Part shown: positions 18,544 through 27,390 of the stretch, one piece after another | Position numbering within the stretch: the stretch's first letter is position 1 | How the letters are laid out: every line of letters starts with the position of its first letter | Source: Farysia itapuensis | Taxonomy: Eukaryota; Basidiomycota; Ustilaginomycetes; Ustilaginales; Ustilaginaceae | NCBI GenBank assembly: GCA_023212645.1 | Contig: JALBYC010000031.1 | Coordinates: forward strand, 62,001 to 126,000 | Direction of reading: 5' to 3' | Length of the DNA: 64,000 nucleotides | Position numbers and translations under genes: made by a program | The notes under the pieces: model-generated | Told to the model about the DNA's origin: nothing | Database searches by the model: none | Seen by the model: the letters and a program-made list of their open reading frames with translations, nothing else

Positions 18544-21500
18544 ATGCTCAATGTCGCTGCTCCCGTGTTTACGCCATCGAGCACGAGGTCTGCTCTCCAA
18601 ACCCAGACACCAAGCAGCCATGAGGCGCCGCTTCCAAGATTGCCGTTGCAACCCAACTTCTCGTCTCGAGCTTTGAATGCTGTGGAAAGCAAAGACAGTC
18701 TCGAATACAAGCCGTCGAGTGCCTTTCCTCACCACTTTCGACGATATGGTCATGGGAACAATATGCACAGTGTTCAGCTCACAGGTATGCAATCGTTCCT
18801 GGAACGCTCGTTCGGCTCTGCAAGGTCATTTGAACATAGACCACCAGGCTCGTTTGGCTCAATTCGCGAAGAAGGTCATCCCCCACACCGTTCAGGGACA
18901 GCAATACCCACTGTCACACCACTGAAGATCAATGGGCACAATTCCTCCCCATCAATATCACTAGGCTTGGCAACACTTACTACGGGCATAGTAAGGAACA
19001 AAGTAGCCGTCCGTTTGCCGCACGAAGGGCCACTGCCTGAAGACCAAGCTCTGCTTGATCTGCATTCTTCCGAGACGACTCCGCTAATAGCTTGTGACAT
19101 CCATGAGCAACGTACAGAGGGCCTGATTGATGTTCACCAGCGACCTACGGCTTACAGCTCTGCCGTCACCCGAACAAGGTGGACTAAGCGACAACCTTGC
19201 GCAATTGACTGGGCCCAAGTTACAGAAACACTTCCAGACATCGCTTTTGTCACCTGCTCAATCTCTCCAGATTCGCGGCTAATTCCTGGTTCGTTGCCAG
19301 ACACGATTGACATCTATCTACCTGGCATGAGTGCATGGGAGGACTTGCTTCTCCATAGCGCTGTGTGCCCTCAGCCCAGTATGGACGACGTCTCCCATCA
19401 TCCAGCTTCGTCTGCATTTGGTACGCTCAATCCTCTGGCAGCTCCATTCCAATCACACTTCAGATTCTTATCCCTCTCGGCACCCTCTGTCGGGACAACC
19501 GCTCCCTTGTCATGCCTCGAGTCCGACTTAGATTTTCCAGGCGAAAGTCTGCCAACCTCCCTCTCATCTCATGACGACACGCTGCCTAAGGACCCGAGCC
19601 CAACTAATCACCTGCAACAGCCTGCTCATCGTCGCGAGATCCCTGCACAACAGCAAGTCACATGTGCGAAACTCAACACAGGCTTTAAACACGGCGGTTC
19701 GATGTCCCTCAATCTGCCTAGTTCAGGTGGTGCTTTTGCTCCCGACGTGTTCAGCGCACTGGATCTCATTCGATCCGAAGCAGATGGCGGCATTACTTCT
19801 CGCAACGATTTACCTGGCGCTCAGCCAGCTCACACATTGCACCAAACTCGCTTGGATCGTCTGGGAAGACTGCCGGAGGACGACGTCGAAGAGCCTCTGC
19901 CAAGTGACTCGCGGTCTCCGCGATGGGAAAACCTCGGCGCAGGCTTTGGCTACTTCTCAGAAGAGCTTCCACCGCTGGTGCGAGACATGCATCTCGCCAC
20001 ACGAGCTTCGCATGACACTCCAACCACGATAAAGAGAGATCTGGGTGGAAACGAGGCATTCAAAGAGAAAACAAGCTCAGATTCGGACCGAGACGAGGAA
20101 GAAGTTCGCACTAATCCGAGCGAGGACGCAGACACCTCCGATTTCGACGACAATTACGACCATGTAGTTTTGCACAACTGGCAATTTGGTCGCAAAAATT
20201 TCCCGTCCAAGCTCAACACGAAGCGCTACGTCCGGGACAAGAGCGTATCTGAGAACAACGATGAACACAGCACGCGCGAATCTGATTCTGCAACCGATGA
20301 AGCTTACAGCAATCCCTCGGATGAAGAGGCTGCTCGCGAACGACGCATGCTGCGTCGACAACATCCACTTCTCCTGCGCCAGACGATGGACCTCGGAAGA
20401 CAAGGAAGAGCTCGTGCTGACACGAATCACACTTTGCCAAGTAGCAGCATCGAAGAGGCTGACCTGTATGAATGTACAAGGCAAACACCTCGACTGAGCC
20501 TACGTGACGATGAAGAAGATGTCGTCAGTAATCCTTCCGATGAATCAGCATTCGATTTGGCTTCAAATGCTGCCGCTGACCGCAAGCGGAATACCCATCC
20601 AGGTACAGGAGAAAGTCGCGAGCTGGATCCGACCTTCACGTTCCCTGGCCAATCAAATGCCACAGCTCCAGCGCTCGGTCGACCTGCAGCTAAGCAGAGT
20701 CTTGTCGAAGGACCTCATCATTTGCGCCTGCCTTCTATCACTATTTCTGACTATAATGGAAAAACCCCAGACATGGATCTCGATGGTGCTTTTCGTCTCA
20801 ACGTCTTAGCTCCCGCTTTTCAGCCAGCCGCTTTCACATTCACAGCTCCCGACGGTATTCGTCTTTCGCTTCGCGAAAGCGCGTCGATTTCGAGCTCAAC
20901 GAAGGACGTCCTTGGAGGTGCAGGCTCGTCAAATTTGCCGCAAGATCAGCGGGAGGCGCAAGGCAGAGAGAAGCGTCAACGCCAAGCGCCCGTGGGCCAG
21001 AATAAGGGTTCCGAGAATGCAGCGCTATGTTCTGCCATGGCAACACAGCCAAAAGGGTCGAACATGAACGAGCTAAGTACAGAAAGGGAGGTCAAACCTC
21101 AAGAGTCCAGCAAGACGAAACCAGTTGAGGAGCTGGCATTGCGGATCGATAGAGCACTGGAAGGCTGGGCAGGGAGGATCCTGGATGAAGTCACTATAAT
21201 GGGACAAGTCAGGCCCCGGCATGCCAGCAAAGCAGAGCCCGATATCACCGCTGCTGTGGAAGCTTTTTCTCAGCGGCTTGAACGCGTGCTTGAAAGGCGT
21301 TTGCCTGTCATGCTCCGGAACCACAGCCGAACCGGGTCCGCAGACATATCAGATGATACTGAGTCTACGATCAAGGCTGCAGAGTGCAGAGTTGTCTCAT
21401 CGGCCGAGCAAGTACACCCTACCGGTCTCGTTGGAGCTTGCGAGCCTTTCAACTCAGACGACCTCATGATTGCCCTTGATAACAAATTACGAGAGCAGCA

Positions 21501-22053
21501 GATCGCTATCGAACAGCTTCTGTCCGACAAATTGTCCTCGATGTCTTCCGAACATATCAAAGCGGAACGCAGGGCTGCGGAAGCTGAAGCCGCTTACTCG
21601 GAGCTATTAGCTGTACAGCAGCGAACTGAAGAAAAGTCAGCGCGACAGCAAGATCGCTTAGAACAAGTGCTCGTCGAGCTGAATTTGCTAAAGAATCAGC
21701 AGAGGTTGGATGCGGATCGGTTTGCACACAGCTTGGCTGAAGCTGTTGCGCGAGGTGCACGAGCCGAGCAAGCTGCACTTGCCGCTCAAGCGCACGCGGA
21801 AGCAGAAATGCAGCGACGCTTGGAAGTGGAACGTGAACTCAACACAAACCTACAGGCTATCGTGGGAACACCCTCCAGAACCACGCAGCTGGAGGTCAAA
21901 GCTGAGGCCCTGACGGATTTGCCAACCGGCACGAGTGCAATGGAAGATCTCGAGCGCACCCCGCGAAACTCAAGCCCAGCTCCATCTCTATCGTTCGTCA
22001 GTTCGGACAGTAAGCAAGACGTCACCGTCGACGACGCTGGCTGGTGGAGATAA
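18544..22053 (+). CDS. Large unknown Ser-rich protein with C-terminal coiled coil
   Basis: Single exon, 1169 aa, ATG at 18544. I do not recognise the family. The N-terminal 500 residues are Ser/Pro-rich with patches of moderate order. Residues about 515-690 are strongly acidic and contain three copies of an N-P-S-(D/E)-(E/D) motif (codons at 20113, 20311 and 20530), each preceded by an Asp/Glu cluster. From about 860 (VEELALRIDRALEGWAGRI) the sequence becomes helical, and about 975-1110 forms a long Ala/Glu/Arg/Gln-rich coiled coil. The end is acidic and closes in DDAGWWR. This build suggests a scaffold or cytoskeletal adaptor, but that is only inference. No membrane span or signal peptide is seen. 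Confidence 0.72.
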   Translation: MLNVAAPVFTPSSTRSALQTQTPSSHEAPLPRLPLQPNFSSRALNAVESKDSLEYKPSSAFPHHFRRYGHGNNMHSVQLTGMQSFLERSFGSARSFEHRPPGSFGSIREEGHPPHRSGTAIPTVTPLKINGHNSSPSISLGLATLTTGIVRNKVAVRLPHEGPLPEDQALLDLHSSETTPLIACDIHEQRTEGLIDVHQRPTAYSSAVTRTRWTKRQPCAIDWAQVTETLPDIAFVTCSISPDSRLIPGSLPDTIDIYLPGMSAWEDLLLHSAVCPQPSMDDVSHHPASSAFGTLNPLAAPFQSHFRFLSLSAPSVGTTAPLSCLESDLDFPGESLPTSLSSHDDTLPKDPSPTNHLQQPAHRREIPAQQQVTCAKLNTGFKHGGSMSLNLPSSGGAFAPDVFSALDLIRSEADGGITSRNDLPGAQPAHTLHQTRLDRLGRLPEDDVEEPLPSDSRSPRWENLGAGFGYFSEELPPLVRDMHLATRASHDTPTTIKRDLGGNEAFKEKTSSDSDRDEEEVRTNPSEDADTSDFDDNYDHVVLHNWQFGRKNFPSKLNTKRYVRDKSVSENNDEHSTRESDSATDEAYSNPSDEEAARERRMLRRQHPLLLRQTMDLGRQGRARADTNHTLPSSSIEEADLYECTRQTPRLSLRDDEEDVVSNPSDESAFDLASNAAADRKRNTHPGTGESRELDPTFTFPGQSNATAPALGRPAAKQSLVEGPHHLRLPSITISDYNGKTPDMDLDGAFRLNVLAPAFQPAAFTFTAPDGIRLSLRESASISSSTKDVLGGAGSSNLPQDQREAQGREKRQRQAPVGQNKGSENAALCSAMATQPKGSNMNELSTEREVKPQESSKTKPVEELALRIDRALEGWAGRILDEVTIMGQVRPRHASKAEPDITAAVEAFSQRLERVLERRLPVMLRNHSRTGSADISDDTESTIKAAECRVVSSAEQVHPTGLVGACEPFNSDDLMIALDNKLREQQIAIEQLLSDKLSSMSSEHIKAERRAAEAEAAYSELLAVQQRTEEKSARQQDRLEQVLVELNLLKNQQRLDADRFAHSLAEAVARGARAEQAALAAQAHAEAEMQRRLEVERELNTNLQAIVGTPSRTTQLEVKAEALTDLPTGTSAMEDLERTPRNSSPAPSLSFVSSDSKQDVTVDDAGWWR

Positions 22054-22294
22054 AGATCCTTGTGCTATTATGCTATGAATCAAAAGACACCGTACATGCT
22101 TTCATGGTTTGCGTCGATTCCTGGCGATCTTTTGACAGTGTGGTGGCCGGAGTGTGCGCGCCTGATTTGTAGCTCGAGAAATTTGAGTGGACCCTGTCTT
22201 CCCGGTAACATTTCGCAAATTGAGCGTCGCTCTTCTCATACCGTTCTTGGCTGATTGACAGGCTAACCCTGGCGCTTCGACCGCGCGACCGAGG

Positions 22295-23851
22295 ATGTCA
22301 AGGCGAGTGGTATCCTATAGCGACATCGATGATGGAAGTTTTCCTGTCGCTTCAGTGTCAAGTCCTGTTGCGCAAGTCAGTTCGAACGTGACAGGTGATG
22401 ACACGATGACAGCTAACGCTACGGAAGGTGTCGACGGCCGTGCCGGCAACGGGCAGGGCAAGCGCAAAAGAAAGGGAGGAAAAGCACGACAAAACACACT
22501 GCACAAGCATGCGAGGCTTTTCGACCATGCGAGACTTTCCGACCCAAAGCACACAGACCACCACCACCAACAACACCGCGAACGCGTACACCGTGACGAC
22601 CCAAGGTACATTACCACATCGCATTCGAACACCTGGCCGCAGCAGATACTGTATGCCGAAGGACAAGACGAGACAGGAACCGACGCTTTGCAGGACATCG
22701 AGCGGCCAGACGGTGTTGAGAACGACGAAGAGTTCTTTGACGCGCGGTCTGATTCGCAAGCATCCACAGCTTCCGGCAGCAGATTCACGGACGAAGAAGA
22801 CGAAGGCTGCCTAGAACCCCAAGAGGAGAACCGACTTGAATACACGAACTGGAAGTACGACGAGAATGGAGATCCATATGACGGTCTTGCAGCTAGCTAC
22901 GTTGACGATGACGAAAGTTTCGCTGGCATTGGCGAAGACCTCGAAGATATCGACGGCGACCACACCGGCGTTGATGAAGACAGCTACGAAGACGAAGACT
23001 CTGACGAGCAAGACAACTCGTCTGACGCAAACTTTCTCGTTCCCGATGTGGACGAATTCAATCGTTTGTGGCAAGCCAAACATCGCGGCTCGCCTAGTGG
23101 GGTCGAAGACCCTTTGACGCCGCTGTTGACGGAAGCTGTGTCGGACAAAGGGTATCGCCCACCGATAGAAGTTGGTGGAGGGGGAAGGATGCTGACCCAA
23201 TCCGAGCTTTGGGGCCCGACAGCCATGACAGATGCGTGGACGGCTGCAATGCAACAGTTTGATGATATGCACGGTCTAACGAGGCATCTAACGGAAACTC
23301 ATTCAAAGGCTTCTGACGTGAACGCTGCTTTCAAGGAAGGAGCTGAAGAAGAAGGCACCCCCAAATGTGCCTCAGCCCTGTGGTGTGATGCTCCGGGTCA
23401 CGATTCGCTTCTAGCCAAGCAGATTCAACTCGACACCCAACAGATCCTGCAGCTCAAAGCACAACGCAGACAGAAGCCCACAACACCTGCAACACCCAGA
23501 AGCTCCACGAAAGTGGCTCAGGAAGTCACTACGACGGCTTCTGGCAGCACAAGCTCCGCTCCAGCCGCGCAGCATGCATCAAACGGAGGCAATGTGCAGA
23601 CGAGAGTACCGAGTGGGAAGCTGCCAGGCAACCACGCCTGGAAGCGAGCTGTCAAGACAGTTCGAAACACGCCCAACAGCATCGGCAACAGTACAATCTG
23701 CAGTCACGAGACTGACAAAAAACCCACTACTGACGAAAAACTGCTGCACGAATACTGGTATGCAGGATACTACGCAGGTCTGGCGCAGTCTCAGTCGCAG
23801 GCTCCTGGAACAGCACCTATACTTCCCACGCCTAGCATCGACAGACAGTAA
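22295..23851 (+). CDS. SMN1: SMN (survival motor neuron) homologue
   Basis: Single exon, 518 aa, ATG at 22295. Two features identify it. At about residue 302 the segment SELWGPTAMTDAWTAAMQQF matches the Gemin2-binding helix of SMN (pattern S-D/E-I/L-W-x3-A-x2-x-A-W/Y). At about 484-501, LLHEYWYAGYYAGLAQSQ matches the C-terminal YG box that oligomerises SMN. There is no Tudor domain, as in fission yeast Smn1. The first 290 residues are an unusual extension: a KRKRKGGK basic patch, His-rich stretches and then long acidic runs. SMN nucleates Sm-core assembly on spliceosomal snRNAs. The protein is more than three times the length of Smn1. The gene falls between the coiled-coil gene and the GATA factor, with no Gemin2 in sight. 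Confidence 0.8.
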   Translation: MSRRVVSYSDIDDGSFPVASVSSPVAQVSSNVTGDDTMTANATEGVDGRAGNGQGKRKRKGGKARQNTLHKHARLFDHARLSDPKHTDHHHQQHRERVHRDDPRYITTSHSNTWPQQILYAEGQDETGTDALQDIERPDGVENDEEFFDARSDSQASTASGSRFTDEEDEGCLEPQEENRLEYTNWKYDENGDPYDGLAASYVDDDESFAGIGEDLEDIDGDHTGVDEDSYEDEDSDEQDNSSDANFLVPDVDEFNRLWQAKHRGSPSGVEDPLTPLLTEAVSDKGYRPPIEVGGGGRMLTQSELWGPTAMTDAWTAAMQQFDDMHGLTRHLTETHSKASDVNAAFKEGAEEEGTPKCASALWCDAPGHDSLLAKQIQLDTQQILQLKAQRRQKPTTPATPRSSTKVAQEVTTTASGSTSSAPAAQHASNGGNVQTRVPSGKLPGNHAWKRAVKTVRNTPNSIGNSTICSHETDKKPTTDEKLLHEYWYAGYYAGLAQSQSQAPGTAPILPTPSIDRQ

Positions 23852-24031
23852 GACCTGCTCACAGCACACAAAAGTCAAAGCGGAGAATCGTGCTCGGTGT
23901 TGCTCTTGCAGAGAGGTGTTTACACGTCGAGCGCGTTCTTAGGGACAAGTAATAACACAGTTTCGGTGACAATTTTGCATAACGGATCTAGTCGGGGGAA
24001 CTACAGACACAGCGATGGTCAAGATTGAGCT

Positions 24032-25762
24032 TCACTCTTCCATGGCCTCTTCCGTTGATAAGCTCTGCTTTGTTCGCGCAGATGACGGTGCTGATGTCGC
24101 GGCGCCGGTTTCCGCAACGCCGTTGGACCTGGAAGGAGTCTGAGAGGAATCCTCTCCCGTACTCCCGCTTCTAGGCTCGGCGTTTGGCACTTGAGAATGT
24201 TCTTTAGCAGCATTTCCTCCAGAAGGAGGATCCATGGGTGATTGGGAGCTTGAGCTGGTGGAGCTCAGACGAGCTCTGGCTGCACTCTTGCTCGATGCAG
24301 CGCCTGTAATGGAGCCTTCGGACTGTTCCCGCTTGGCCTGGTGTCCATTCATTTCTTGCTCTTTAAACTTTTTGAAACGAGAACCACATCGATCGCACAG
24401 CGTGCCAGGACCATTAGGCCCACGACGGAACTTTGCGTCGTGCGGAGCCGAACAATTCGAGCAAGTTCTGTTCTTGGTTGCAGCCAGTTTTCGCAGCGGA
24501 TTGGCAGTAGATGGCTCGGCCGCAGGGGTTATGGGGTAGTTGTGGCTCGAGAATGCACGGCCTGGACGTAAAGGCGACGGCGGCCGCAGGTTCCCCGGAT
24601 CGGAAGGACGAGTCTTTGCAAATTTGCGTGCCCTTTCGCCGTCAGCATCAATGTCGTGATCAAAATGAGAAGTATGGTAGGGAGTCGAGCCACTGTGACC
24701 AGAAGAAGGCGTAGTGGAATAGTTTGGTAGGCCAGGCAGAGGGGAGCGTTCGCTGCTTGCTGACGTCGGGACGTAAGAGCTTGAGCCGGACGACGAATAG
24801 CCCAGGTGTTCCGAGTATCGCGCAATGCTGGGTCGTTGAGGGGGACCGGGATGGGCTGTTGTGGCCCAGCGATCTCGATCTCGTCCGTCAGCATGAAGAT
24901 AGCCAGGAGTCTGATCATGGTCAATTACAGCTCCAGCTGGATGTGGACGCGAACCGTATCTAGCGGCGCGTTCTTTGTCGCCTGTGTCAGGAAAGGAGCG
25001 AAGGTGTGACGGGGCAGCATTACTATACCCGTTAGAGGGTGCGGACAGCTCGTAGGGCGCCTTAGAGGGGCTGTTGGCATGTCGGATGTGGTCGGACGAA
25101 TTTGGATCAGCTAATGCTGAGGCGGAGATTCGTGGAACATCGATGTGCGTGGCTGGCGTGACGTTGTCAGTGCGACGGTCAATGTCACTTCTGGTCATTT
25201 CGGAATCTGCGTAATGAGGTCGTTTGAGTCCATAAGCAGAAGTTGGTGTGGCTGCTGCAAGCCTGCTGGGATGAAGGACGGACTCTGGGGCCCCAGGGTC
25301 TAGGCGCGATGTTGGACGTTCGCGGAGATCTTGATCACGGTAGAGAGGCTCAGGCATGCCGGCCAAATCCAGACGACGAGCGAGGTCGTCACGCTCCTGC
25401 TCGGCATGACGGGTTCGTGAGGCAGACTTTTCGAGTTCCCCTCGAAGTCGATCGAGGTCTGCATAAATCTGGGCATGTTCGTTGCCAGGTTGACTCAAGG
25501 GTCCATATGTCATCCTTGCTTTCACCAAGGCTCGAACGAGGGGGCGTACTACATCGTCGAGGTAAGTTCGTTCAAGAAGATGTTCACTGATCGTGGTTGG
25601 GATGAAGTAAGTATCGTCGCCAAAGTCATGATCGCGGTCAGTGGTGGGATGTGCAAATGTCCTCGAAGCGTTTGGATCGAAATGGTTGGATGCTGACCGC
25701 TTGGGTCTGACTGCAAGAGGAACGTCAGAAGACCTGCTTGGATTGGACAGAGCGGCGTTCAT
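24032..25762 (-). CDS. GATA-type zinc-finger protein
   Basis: Single exon, 576 aa, ATG at 25762. At about residues 431-456 there is a C-x2-C-x18-C-x2-C finger (CSNC...LCDRC) followed by a basic GSRFKKFKEQE tail. It is of the GATA type but lacks the usual TPLWRR; the loop reads DAKFRRGPNGPGT instead. Residues about 60-150 are helical (ISEHLLERTYLDDVVRPLVRAL, then a heptad-like RGELEKSASRTRHAEQERDDL), a likely dimerisation coiled coil. The rest is Ser/Pro/Arg-rich. It probably binds DNA in the nucleus; targets are unknown, and it is not an obvious AreA or white-collar orthologue. It shares a 1.6-kb intergenic region with the Zn2Cys6 gene. Confidence 0.8.
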   Translation of the reverse strand: MNAALSNPSRSSDVPLAVRPKRSASNHFDPNASRTFAHPTTDRDHDFGDDTYFIPTTISEHLLERTYLDDVVRPLVRALVKARMTYGPLSQPGNEHAQIYADLDRLRGELEKSASRTRHAEQERDDLARRLDLAGMPEPLYRDQDLRERPTSRLDPGAPESVLHPSRLAAATPTSAYGLKRPHYADSEMTRSDIDRRTDNVTPATHIDVPRISASALADPNSSDHIRHANSPSKAPYELSAPSNGYSNAAPSHLRSFPDTGDKERAARYGSRPHPAGAVIDHDQTPGYLHADGRDRDRWATTAHPGPPQRPSIARYSEHLGYSSSGSSSYVPTSASSERSPLPGLPNYSTTPSSGHSGSTPYHTSHFDHDIDADGERARKFAKTRPSDPGNLRPPSPLRPGRAFSSHNYPITPAAEPSTANPLRKLAATKNRTCSNCSAPHDAKFRRGPNGPGTLCDRCGSRFKKFKEQEMNGHQAKREQSEGSITGAASSKSAARARLSSTSSSSQSPMDPPSGGNAAKEHSQVPNAEPRSGSTGEDSSQTPSRSNGVAETGAATSAPSSARTKQSLSTEEAMEE

Positions 25763-27390
25763 TGCTTAGGTGCGAGTGTGCTGCCCCTCTGGAAGCCGTC
25801 TCCGAGATAAACTGGATCGGAACAATGCTGCACACAGTGTTGGCGCCGAGAGTGAGTGTTGCTATGACTGGGCACGCGTCAGCATGTAACGATGTACGGA
25901 CAGGCAAGGACGTGCACTAAGAGCAGGACAAAGCTGCGGCGAAGGAAATGTCGTATGATGCAACAAAAGGGCCTGCGAGAGAGTAAGCCGACTATCCCGG
26001 AAGATGGCCCAAGCGTCAAACAATGATTGATGGCGGCGACAGGAATGTTGGAGAAGCGCCGATGCAATAGCAGACCGGTGTCAGGAGTGTTTAGGAACGA
26101 TAAGGTAGCGTTCGGACAAGGCACTCTGTTGCCGATGAGGCTGGTGTCAGACGAGGAGATACTATTCAACCAGCCAAAGGCCAAAAGGATCGGATGATGC
26201 CAAATTTTAAAGTAAAGTTGGCTTTTGTCTCAACTTTAAATTTGGCCTTCGCTTGTGGTGGAGAGCGTTCGACCGACATGCCCGGGTCTAGAGGCGGACT
26301 ACTCTGCAGCGTCCAGAGGCTGGGATGCAGAAAGCGCAGCGAATCGAGCACAGGAACATGCTGATTTGGAAAGGCAATCTCCGAGCGCATACAAGAGAGT
26401 GACACGCGGACGATGGAGGCGGACCGTACTACTCTGGGCCCCAGGCAGCTATCCCATGGCAACCGGTCAAGTGCACAACGGCCAATTAAGTTCACCCGGA
26501 GCTGACAACTCCGACACGCGACACGCTGCCGTTTTGTAATCTCGTTAGATTTCCTCCCAATTTTCTCGGAGCGCGGAGCAGGCGCAGTCCCGCACTCTGT
26601 GACTCCAGAATTGGGGGAACGGCCAGATCCGCACGATTTCTCATTTGACCGGCAGCAAGCCGCGACTATCACGGGGTCCGAACTGATAATGGATCCCAAT
26701 TTTGCCTCTACTACGGCGTGCTTCTTCAACCTGGCGGATTGGGGCAGAGCGTCATACATCTAGACCTTCTGCACACCGCTTTATGCCTGCACCACCCGAT
26801 TTGCTTGTCATTGCGACAAAGTGAAAGCCTCCTTTCCACTCCCAAACAAAAAGGGAGTCGACGAACAGAAGGGGAGTCCAGAAGACGAACGGTCTAGATT
26901 GCCAAGAATGTTCGGCTTTGCACCAGCTTTTCGGATAGCCACTGCCGATAACGTGCTGTGGAGGGAATACTGCGCGCGCAGAGCCGCTGCTCATCGTGTG
27001 CGTCAGAGCCGCACATGCCTGCGTTTGGGCCCTGCATTCTCTGCAAGCCACTCCTTGTTTTTTCTTTGCATACTATCTCCAATCTTATGACTTGTGACTG
27101 TGAGTCTGTGACTATTGAGCCCGCGTGAAGGGAAAAAGGGGTAAAGGCACTCGTACGAGTAAAAAGTCAAACGTTGATACTTGATCACGATCTGAATTCT
27201 GAACAGAAAATCAGCGGCCCGGCCGAAGCGTCGGCCGACCTCGTCTCACATCAGATATTGTGTTTGCATTCTGTGCACAGTCAAGCGCAAAGGCCCGCCC
27301 GTCCAGGAGCATCAATTCGGTTCGGTTCGGCTGCAAGTTCGGCCCGCAGATTGGCAGATTTGGACAGCTTGACAGCCGGCAAGCGTTACA
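25763..27390. other. Long divergent intergenic region between two transcription-factor genes
   Basis: About 1.6 kb with no supportable gene. A minus-strand frame of 197 codons (26166-26759) has no protein-like composition. The region contains an A/T-rich imperfect inverted repeat at 26200-26246 and a short GGTTC repeat near 27320. Length and position suggest complex control of one or both factor genes. Confidence 0.5.
26200..26246. repeat. A/T-rich imperfect inverted repeat (possible hairpin)
   Basis: CCAAATTTTAAAG plus a trailing TTGGC on the left pairs with CAACTTTAAATTTGG on the right across a short loop, with a small bulge in the left arm. It stands out as A/T-rich within G/C-rich flanks. 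Confidence 0.65.

Noticed and set aside
26166..26759. Minus-strand frame of 197 codons in the region between the two transcription-factor genes
   Set aside because: No recognisable motif, a composition unlike neighbouring proteins, and overlap with frames on the other strand.
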